Assembly (NCBI GenBank): GCA_014376655.1
Contig: JACMRC010000430.1
Location: forward strand, 1-9,970
Direction of reading: 5' to 3'
Origin: Mucilaginibacter sp.
GTDB taxonomy: Bacteria > Bacteroidota > Bacteroidia > Sphingobacteriales > Sphingobacteriaceae
Length of the DNA stretch: 9,970 bases
Shown: positions 6,389 to 9,970 of the stretch, piece after piece
Layout of the letters: each line of letters begins with the position of its first letter
Numbering within the stretch: position 1 is the first letter of the stretch
Notes under the pieces: generated by a model
What the model was told of the DNA's origin: nothing
Seen by the model: the letters and a program-made list of their open reading frames with translations, nothing else
Database searches by the model: none
Translations under genes and position numbers: made by a program

Positions 6389-7744
6389 ATGGAAAAATCA
6401 CGTCGTACTTTCATCAGGCAGGCATCAATTGCCGGTGCCGGGGTAATGCTTGCCAAAACAGGCTTTAGCGCAAAAAGTTATAAACGCATAATTGGCGCTA
6501 ATGACCGTGTGCGTGTAGGTGTTGTGGGGTTTTCTGATCGCCATAAAAGCTCGCACATGCCTTCCTTCATGAACCACTACAAAGAGCTAAACTTTGAAGT
6601 AGTGGCCGTATCAGATATTTGGAACAAGCGCCGCGAGGAAGGTGCCGTTGCCTGGAGTAAAAAGATGGATAACAACGTTAAAGCCTATCGCAATAACGAA
6701 GAAATGTATGGTGCCAAAGCGGTTGATGCTGTGTTTATGAGCACTGCCGATTTTCAGCACGCGCGCCATTGCGCCGAAGCCGTACGCGCCGGTTGTGATG
6801 TGTACTGCGAAAAGCCATTTGCCGAAACGATGGAAGATGCTCGTTTTGCGCTTAAAGCGGTTAAAGAAACAGGTAAAATTGTACAAATAGGATCACAACG
6901 CCGTAGTGGTGCTAATTACCACGCGGCCGACGACTTTATAAAATCAGGCCAGTTTGGGCCAATAACAATGGTAGAGTTAAAATGGAATGTTAACCAGCCA
7001 GGGCGTTGGCGCAGACCGGATGTTGTGCCTTTGTTAAAAGAGGCTGACACCGATTGGAAACGCTGGTTATTAAACCGACCTTACGAACCATTTGACGCGC
7101 GTAAGTATTTAGAGTTCCGTTTGTTTTGGCCATACTCATCTGGATTGGCAGGCCAATGGATGAGCCACCAAATAGATACAGTACATTGGTTCAGTGGCTT
7201 AAAACATCCGCGTAGCGTAACTGCTAACGGTGGTATTTATATGTGGAAAGATGGACGCCGTAACTGGGACACTATAACATCTGTTATGGATTATGGACCG
7301 GCAAACGACCCAACATCAGGTTTCCAGGTAACATTTAATTCACGTATGCACAACGGGGATGATGATCCGTCTGAGTTATACTACTCAAATGGTGGCGAGT
7401 TAAACCTTGTAACCAATAAAGTTACCCCTAAAGGGGGCCTTACCGAGAAGATGGCGAAAGCCATGGGTATGAAAGCAAATTTACTGCCGGAGGTGAGCCT
7501 GAAAAATACGGAAAAAGTAGTATCATCAGCAAATACAGGTGGCGACATACTAACATCAAACCACGTACGTAATTGGATGGAATGTGTGCGCAGCCGTAAA
7601 CAGCCAAACGCGCCGGTTGAAGCTGGTTACAGCCATGCTATAGCCCTTATAATGACCAACGCGGCGGCACATACCGGCCAAAAAGCCACCTTTGACGAGG
7701 CAACCCAGGAAGTGATGGTAGGCGGCAAAGTATTTAAGTATTAA
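6389..7744 (+). CDS. Tat-exported Gfo/Idh/MocA-family oxidoreductase
   Basis: This 451-residue NAD(P)-dependent sugar or cyclitol oxidoreductase of the Gfo/Idh/MocA family is predicted to be exported folded. The ATG at 6389 is preferred to one at 6332, because it begins MEKSRRTFIRQASIAGAGVM, a twin-arginine signal with the RR at residues 5-6 and a short hydrophobic stretch. The Rossmann domain starts at about residue 41. Its turn reads GVVGF (44-48) then SDRH, a departure from the usual GxGxxG. The family hallmark EKP is at 141-143. The C-terminal domain has SHQIDTVHW (259-267), where the conserved substrate-site Asp/His residues are expected. Being Tat-exported, the enzyme probably carries a bound cofactor and acts on a periplasmic sugar, for example by reversible oxidation of a hydroxyl group. 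The 93-bp gap to the DUF6807 gene holds only a small inverted repeat, so an operon is likely. Confidence 0.92.
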   Translation: MEKSRRTFIRQASIAGAGVMLAKTGFSAKSYKRIIGANDRVRVGVVGFSDRHKSSHMPSFMNHYKELNFEVVAVSDIWNKRREEGAVAWSKKMDNNVKAYRNNEEMYGAKAVDAVFMSTADFQHARHCAEAVRAGCDVYCEKPFAETMEDARFALKAVKETGKIVQIGSQRRSGANYHAADDFIKSGQFGPITMVELKWNVNQPGRWRRPDVVPLLKEADTDWKRWLLNRPYEPFDARKYLEFRLFWPYSSGLAGQWMSHQIDTVHWFSGLKHPRSVTANGGIYMWKDGRRNWDTITSVMDYGPANDPTSGFQVTFNSRMHNGDDDPSELYYSNGGELNLVTNKVTPKGGLTEKMAKAMGMKANLLPEVSLKNTEKVVSSANTGGDILTSNHVRNWMECVRSRKQPNAPVEAGYSHAIALIMTNAAAHTGQKATFDEATQEVMVGGKVFKY

Positions 7745-7750
7745 ACCAAA

Positions 7751-7807
7751 ATATCGAATAATGAATGCCGGATATCGAACGCTAAAGTTCTTATGATATT
7801 CGGCATT
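7751..7807. repeat. Inverted repeat with ATATCGAA direct repeats between oxidoreductase and DUF6807 gene
   Basis: AATGCCGGATATC (7764-7776) pairs with GATATTCGGCATT (7795-7807) with one mismatch. Inside, GAAC (7777-7780) pairs with GTTC (7787-7790) around GCTAAA. ATATCGAA also occurs twice directly, at 7751-7758 and 7772-7779, 21 bp apart. I recall this sequence style as a dispersed intergenic repeat in Sphingobacteriaceae-type genomes. Read on the minus strand it gives a false coding tail containing DIRHSLFDIL. As a stem it could attenuate or stabilise the transcript between the two genes. Confidence 0.65.
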
Positions 7808-7837
7808 TGTTTTTGATACCCAATATATTTTAAAAGA

Positions 7838-8878
7838 ATGAACCAGTTCAGAAAATTAGGATTAGCAATAACCATGACAGCAATGTCAACGTTAGCCATC
7901 GCCCAACAACAACAGGTAACGCTGGTAAAATCAGCAAAAGATAAAAAGGTTGATGTACTGATAGGTGGTAAGCCCTTCACCAGTTTTTTATATCCCGATA
8001 CGCTGGAGAAACCTGTGCTTTACCCGCTGCACGCAGCTAACGGTACAGTTGTTACGCGTAGTTTCCCGTTAGATAAAAGAGCAGGCGATGCCACAGACCA
8101 CCCGCACCATATTGGTTTATGGTTCAACTATGAGAACCTGAATGGGCTTGATTTCTGGAACAATAGCTACGCCATACCTGCGGCCAAGAAAAGCCAATAT
8201 GGGTGGATCCGTACCGATAAAGTTTTAGAAACAAAAAATGGTACCACTGGCAGCCTAACCTACCATGCTAACTGGACAAACCAGGCTAAAGAAGTGATAT
8301 TGGAGGAAACCACCCGCTTTGAATTTAGCGGTACAGGCAGCCAACGTGTTATTGACCGAATAACTACCCTAAAGGCAGTTATGGATGCTAAATTCAATGA
8401 TGCTAAAGACGGTATGCTGGGCCTGCGCTTGGCGCACGAATTGCAAATGCCAACCAAAGAAGATCAAAAATTTACAGACGATAAAGGCATTGTAACCGTT
8501 GTAAAGGGCGGTACCGATCCATTAGCCAATGGCAACTACTTAACAAGCGCAGGTAAAGAGGGCGATGCTGCCTGGAGCACCCGCGGTGTTTGGTGCCTGT
8601 TATACGGTAAAATGGGTAACGATATGATTAGCATCGCTATGATAGATCATCCGCAAAACCCTAATTACCCTACTTTTTGGCATGCAAGGGGTTATGGATT
8701 ATTTGCAGCAAATCCTTTAGGAGAGAAGATCTTCACCAATGGAAAGTCTGAAAAGAACCTGACCCTGAAAAAAGGCGAATCGGTTACGTTTAAATATCGC
8801 ATTGTGATAGGTAACGCTGGCGAAAAGCTATCTGCCGACCAACTTAATGCGTCTGCTGCAGGTTTCGCTAAAAAGTAA
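7838..8878 (+). CDS. Secreted DUF6807 ('PmoA family') protein
   Basis: This 346-residue protein starts MNQFRKLGLAITMTAMSTLA and has a signal peptide ending around AIAQ (20-23). Family hallmarks are DHPHHIGLW at 87-95 followed by LNGLDFW (101-107), and in the C-terminal half DHPQNPNYPTFWHARGYGLF (270-289) followed by AANPLG. The clustered His and Asp residues suggest a metal-binding or catalytic pocket in a beta-rich fold. Databases call this family 'methane oxygenase PmoA', but the protein has no transmembrane helices and no resemblance to the membrane methane monooxygenase subunit, so that name should not be used as a function. It is probably a periplasmic enzyme or binding protein acting on the same compound as the oxidoreductase before it. 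The deacetylase ATG follows the stop codon after 1 nt, indicating translational coupling. Confidence 0.88.
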   Translation: MNQFRKLGLAITMTAMSTLAIAQQQQVTLVKSAKDKKVDVLIGGKPFTSFLYPDTLEKPVLYPLHAANGTVVTRSFPLDKRAGDATDHPHHIGLWFNYENLNGLDFWNNSYAIPAAKKSQYGWIRTDKVLETKNGTTGSLTYHANWTNQAKEVILEETTRFEFSGTGSQRVIDRITTLKAVMDAKFNDAKDGMLGLRLAHELQMPTKEDQKFTDDKGIVTVVKGGTDPLANGNYLTSAGKEGDAAWSTRGVWCLLYGKMGNDMISIAMIDHPQNPNYPTFWHARGYGLFAANPLGEKIFTNGKSEKNLTLKKGESVTFKYRIVIGNAGEKLSADQLNASAAGFAKK

Positions 8879-8879
8879 G

Positions 8880-9632
8880 ATGAGATACGCCTTTGCACTG
8901 GTTTTGTTATTTGTACTCGGCAGTGTTATTGCACAACCCCGCATCATTATAAAACTGGATGACCTGGGCAGCCGCAACGGCCGCAGTACCGCCGCACCAG
9001 TAATTGATATTTTGGTTCAGCGCAAAATCAAAGCCGGGTTGGGGGTAATTGCTGCCCAGTTAGATTCGACGGCGAGTACGGCTTACAGCACATACCTGGC
9101 AGCAACCAACGATAATGGCGAGAAGCTGTTCGAGGTCTGGAACCATGGCTTTAACCACTCAAACAATAATCCGCCCGCTAACAATATGGAGTTCAAGGGT
9201 ACGGGCTACGAGTTTCAGAAAGATCATTTAATAAAAGCGCAAGCACGGGTAAAGAAGCTATTAGGCGTAACCATGCACACCTTTGGCGCACCATATAATG
9301 CAAGCGACTCGATCACCAACAAAGTTTTAGGCGAACAGGGAGATTACCGGGTATTCCTATTCGGTAATGTTACTGCCAATTTGCCGGCCGGCATTAAAAA
9401 TTATAACAACCGGGTTGAGATGGAGATTACCACTGGCCAGGTTAACTATGACCATTTTGTAGCCGACTACAAGAAATACAAAAACAAATATAAAGACCTG
9501 ATGGTGCTACAGGGCCATCCAAACATGTGGGATGCTGCAAGATTGGTAGAGTTTAATAAGATCCTGGATTACCTTATCGCCCAAAAATGCGAGTTTGTTT
9601 TGCCGGTTGATTATTATTTGAAGGGGAAATAA
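8880..9632 (+). CDS. Secreted polysaccharide deacetylase-like protein (NodB-like, CE4-related)
   Basis: This 250-residue protein has a signal peptide MRYAFALVLLFVLGSVIAQ. The start at 8880 is chosen because the upstream ATG at 8847 lies inside the DUF6807 gene and would add a polar extension before the signal. NodB-fold motifs are visible. Motif 1 is KLDDLG, with Asp27-Asp28 as base and metal ligand. Motif 2 is HGFNH, giving metal ligands His89 and His93. Motif 3 is GAPY (136-139), in place of the usual RxPY. A late motif QGHP carries His213, the expected catalytic His. The metal site therefore looks intact while the conserved Arg is missing, which points to a divergent subfamily rather than a chitin or peptidoglycan deacetylase. 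The substrate is unknown; removal of acetyl or another acyl group from a sugar is the family reaction. It is coupled to the DUF6807 gene, and its stop lies 2 bp from the stop of the converging gene. Confidence 0.85.
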   Translation: MRYAFALVLLFVLGSVIAQPRIIIKLDDLGSRNGRSTAAPVIDILVQRKIKAGLGVIAAQLDSTASTAYSTYLAATNDNGEKLFEVWNHGFNHSNNNPPANNMEFKGTGYEFQKDHLIKAQARVKKLLGVTMHTFGAPYNASDSITNKVLGEQGDYRVFLFGNVTANLPAGIKNYNNRVEMEITTGQVNYDHFVADYKKYKNKYKDLMVLQGHPNMWDAARLVEFNKILDYLIAQKCEFVLPVDYYLKGK

Positions 9633-9634
9633 AG

Positions 9635-9970
9635 CTAAGCCTTCGCCGCTGCCTTTATATCCTCAATCTCCAATACCTGTTTAGGGTATCCTTTAACAAC
9701 ACAATTTATCATAGCCTGCCCAACCTGGTGCAGGGTAAGTGTTGATTTAGGTGCCAGGAAATTAACAACAGGGTACAGCCACATAAACCATTTGTACGCG
9801 CCTTTTAAACTTTGTTGTCCATCAACAGGTTTCATAATACCGGGGCGAAAAGCGTATGCTTTTTTATAGGAGAGTTTAAATAAAGCGTTCTCGGTACGGC
9901 CCTTAACACGCGCCCACATTACCGATCCTTGCTCGGTGCTATCGGTATTGCTGCCGGATACATAAGTAAA
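9635..9970 (-). CDS. Epimerase-like atypical SDR, C-terminal part (partial)
   Basis: The minus-strand frame is open from the window edge to a TAG (complement of 9635-9637), giving the last 111 residues of a longer protein. The visible part starts FTYVSGSNTDSTEQG, then MWARVKGRTENAL, KAYAFRPGIMKP and a C-terminal LEIEDIKAAAKA. This is the second half of an NAD(P)-binding epimerase/SDR-like Rossmann protein: the beta strand with YVSG, the helix with the active-site-like Lys, and the 'FRPG' substrate loop. At the place of the canonical YxxxK the sequence reads WARVK, so the catalytic Tyr is replaced by Trp, as expected for atypical SDRs that sense or bind NAD(P)H without classical dehydrogenase activity. 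An ATG at 9919 is internal, because coding similarity continues upstream of it. No functional link to the glycan genes is evident. Confidence 0.85.
   Translation of the reverse strand, partial: FTYVSGSNTDSTEQGSVMWARVKGRTENALFKLSYKKAYAFRPGIMKPVDGQQSLKGAYKWFMWLYPVVNFLAPKSTLTLHQVGQAMINCVVKGYPKQVLEIEDIKAAAKA

Noticed and set aside
6389..7744. GH109 alpha-N-acetylgalactosaminidase, which shares the Tat signal and Rossmann fold
   Set aside because: The typical GH109 motif around YPTHG is not present; the corresponding region reads SGLAGQWMSHQIDTVHW. A general Gfo/Idh/MocA assignment is safer.
7806..7831. Separate promoter for the DUF6807 gene (TTTG and TATATTTT)
   Set aside because: The spacing is only 14 nt and the -7-like box lies 6 nt before the ATG. 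It is more likely AT-rich leader sequence.
7741..7980. 79-residue minus-strand frame ending DIRHSLFDILV
   Set aside because: It is antisense to the DUF6807 gene's signal region, and its tail is the translated inverted repeat. This is a known style of false gene call.
7838..8878. Methane monooxygenase subunit PmoA
   Set aside because: The protein is a soluble secreted DUF6807 member without transmembrane helices. The database name is misleading.
1..9970. CRISPR arrays, tRNA or rRNA genes, insertion-sequence transposases, toxin-antitoxin or phage genes
   Set aside because: I looked for regularly spaced repeats, cloverleaf signatures and the relevant protein motifs and saw none.

Overview
The window looks like a chromosomal stretch from a Bacteroidota bacterium, most likely the Sphingobacteriaceae (Mucilaginibacter or Pedobacter type). 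The reasons are the moderate GC content by eye, AT-rich leaders without clear Shine-Dalgarno sites, many periplasmic carbohydrate-active proteins, a Tat-exported Gfo/Idh/MocA oxidoreductase next to a DUF6807 ('PmoA-family') protein, and two kinds of intergenic inverted repeat that resemble dispersed repeats of this group. The genus is an inference from content, not from a marker gene.

Layout. Positions 1-120 hold the tail of an upstream gene, possibly a methyltransferase. It is followed 21 bp later by a membrane-anchored MtfA-like M90 zinc peptidase (142-921). A 66-residue two-helix membrane protein (925-1125, minus) converges on it. After a roughly 200-bp leader come a secreted type I sulfatase (1328-2686) and, converging on it with 1 bp between the genes, a secreted beta-lactamase-fold serine hydrolase (2688-3773, minus). 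The serine hydrolase is divergent from a 742-residue multidomain GH27 alpha-galactosidase (3930-6158). A long imperfect hairpin (6169-6260) closes that gene. The region 6261-6388 carries further dyads and a candidate promoter. It leads into a likely operon of Tat-exported Gfo/Idh/MocA oxidoreductase (6389-7744), DUF6807 protein (7838-8878) and a NodB-like deacetylase (8880-9632). The window ends in the C-terminal part of an atypical SDR/epimerase-like protein (9635-9970, minus).

How the genes may work together. Sulfatase, GH27, oxidoreductase, DUF6807 protein and deacetylase all have export signals and could jointly process a sulfated or acylated galactose-containing glycan in the periplasm. 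There is no SusC/SusD pair, sensor or regulator in the window, so it is at most part of a polysaccharide-utilisation locus. The least understood piece is the oxidoreductase/DUF6807/deacetylase trio. All families are recognisable, and nothing here is clearly a wholly new system. The main leads are that trio, the dyads in front of it, and the intergenic repeats.

Several starts were moved downstream of the longest reading frame because the internal Met begins a proper signal sequence: serine hydrolase (3773), oxidoreductase (6389) and deacetylase (8880).
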